Assembly (NCBI GenBank): GCA_964458575.1
Contig: CAYWMD010000020.1
Span: forward strand, 1-64,000
From: CAYWMD01 sp964458575
GTDB taxonomy: Bacteria > Verrucomicrobiota > Verrucomicrobiia > Limisphaerales > JADLHS01
Direction: 5' to 3'
DNA: 64,000 nt
The number at the start of each line of letters is the position of its first letter. Within the stretch, counting starts at the first letter, position 1. The notes below the pieces were generated by a model. It saw only the letters and a list, made by a program, of their open reading frames with translations. It was not told where the DNA came from and made no database searches. The position numbers and the translations under genes are program-made. This document shows, piece by piece, positions 63,289 through 64,000 of this stretch.

Positions 63289-64000
63289 ATGAACTTGTTC
63301 TTCCGATGTTTCCCACACGTGGCGGCGTTGTTTCTCATCGGCATCTCGGCCAACGCCGCCGGGCCCACGAACGAGTTCTTCCCCTTCTGCATTGACTGGC
63401 ACGACTCCAAGAAACGCGGCTTCGAGGAGCAGGCCCAGATGCTCAAGGAACTTGGCTACGACGGTGTGGGTCACATCTGGCTCGACAAGGTCGAGGAACG
63501 ATTGAAGACGCTTGATGCCGCCGGGTTGCGCCTTTTTCAAATCACCATGCAGGTGAACATCAGCACCAATTCACCTTACGATCCAAGATTCAAGGACGTC
63601 CTCGCGTTGGTGAACGGTCGCAAGGTGCAGTTTTGCTTGCTGATTAGCGGGGCCAAACCCTCCGACGCCTCAGCCGATCCACGCGGGGTCGCCGTGCTCC
63701 GCGAAATGTCCGACCTCGCCAGGAACACTGACGTGCAACTCCTGCTTTATCCGCACGTTCGTGATTGGGTTGAGCGCATCGAAGACAGCGTCCGGGTGGC
63801 GAACAAGGTGGATCGCCCCAACGTTGGCTGCATGTTCAACGTGTGTCACTGGCTGAAGGTGGACCCGTCGCGCGATTACACGCCACTCTTGAAGCATGCC
63901 GTGCCGCGACTCTGGGCGGTATCCATCAACGGCGCGGACGAATTCGACGCGGGGGGCGATTGGAAGCATTACATCCAGCCGCTGGGCCGGGGCAACTTCG
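63289..64000 (+). CDS. Exported sugar isomerase-like TIM-barrel protein (partial)
   Basis: The start of a gene that runs off the window; 237 codons are visible. It begins with a signal peptide (MNLFFRCFPHVAALFLIGIS, then ANAAG) and a TIM-barrel of the xylose-isomerase-like type: FCIDWHDSKKRGFEEQAQML, LGYDGVGHIWLDK, VQLLLYPHVRDWVE, VGCMFNVCHWLKVDP and LWAVSINGAD. Conserved His and Asn positions match metal-binding sites of this superfamily. It continues the sugar cluster. Confidence 0.88.
   Translation, partial: MNLFFRCFPHVAALFLIGISANAAGPTNEFFPFCIDWHDSKKRGFEEQAQMLKELGYDGVGHIWLDKVEERLKTLDAAGLRLFQITMQVNISTNSPYDPRFKDVLALVNGRKVQFCLLISGAKPSDASADPRGVAVLREMSDLARNTDVQLLLYPHVRDWVERIEDSVRVANKVDRPNVGCMFNVCHWLKVDPSRDYTPLLKHAVPRLWAVSINGADEFDAGGDWKHYIQPLGRGNF

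Overview
The window reads as a piece of chromosome from a GC-rich Gram-negative bacterium, most likely a Verrucomicrobiota member of the Pedosphaera/Limisphaerales type. This is an inference from gene content, not a database match. The pointers are an lpxC-fabZ fusion followed by lpxA, a lone PEP-CTERM protein, many very large exported beta-propeller, Ig and LamG proteins, Tat-exported sugar enzymes, and a chromosomal integron with near-identical attC sites. No tRNA, rRNA, CRISPR array or transposase was found.

Layout. 1-2239: the proximal end of a chromosomal integron, with three 93-bp attC sites, short cassettes read leftward, an attI-like core site and the integrase reading rightward. 2240-3018 is without a recognisable gene, then comes a small FN3 protein with a clear terminator. 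3849-6439 (minus) is lipid A synthesis (lpxA, lpxC-fabZ), split by a four-helix-bundle gene that is bracketed by inverted heptamer repeats. 6699-14967 holds a lytic transglycosylase, a PEP-CTERM protein, a GT2 glycosyltransferase, a 1144-aa AsmA-like protein and an M20 dipeptidase. 15470-16321 is a GH16 glucanase.

16361-48750 is dominated by giant exported proteins: a 3118-aa protein with five blocks of seven delta-60 repeats, a LamG-RHS protein coupled to a small membrane protein, a LamG/glycine-rich/TSP3/C-type-lectin protein, a 12-unit NHL-like propeller, a 21-unit BNR-like propeller with Ig domains, and a PATR-repeat protein. Five of these end in the same short C-terminal module. Enolase (44027-45316) lies among them, and three decayed copies of the 3-prime part of eno lie in the intergenic spaces to its left, two of them with a copy of the eno terminator hairpin.

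48735-53288 holds an MFS sugar porter coupled to a zinc-methyltransferase-like URO-D protein, a secreted nuclease with helix-hairpin-helix motifs, and a CrcB fluoride channel with a DUF190 protein. 53458-64000 is a sugar-degradation region: a trehalase/GH63-like hydrolase coupled to a GH116 glycosidase, then a GH172 (DUF2961) enzyme, two TIM-barrel sugar-isomerase-like proteins and a Tat-exported TIM-barrel protein, the last gene running off the end.

The observations most worth following are the shared C-terminal module of the exported proteins, the dispersed eno fragments, the 5 x 7 propeller architecture, the inverted-repeat-bracketed gene inside the lipid A operon, and two in-frame insertions of repeat-like DNA into enzyme genes.
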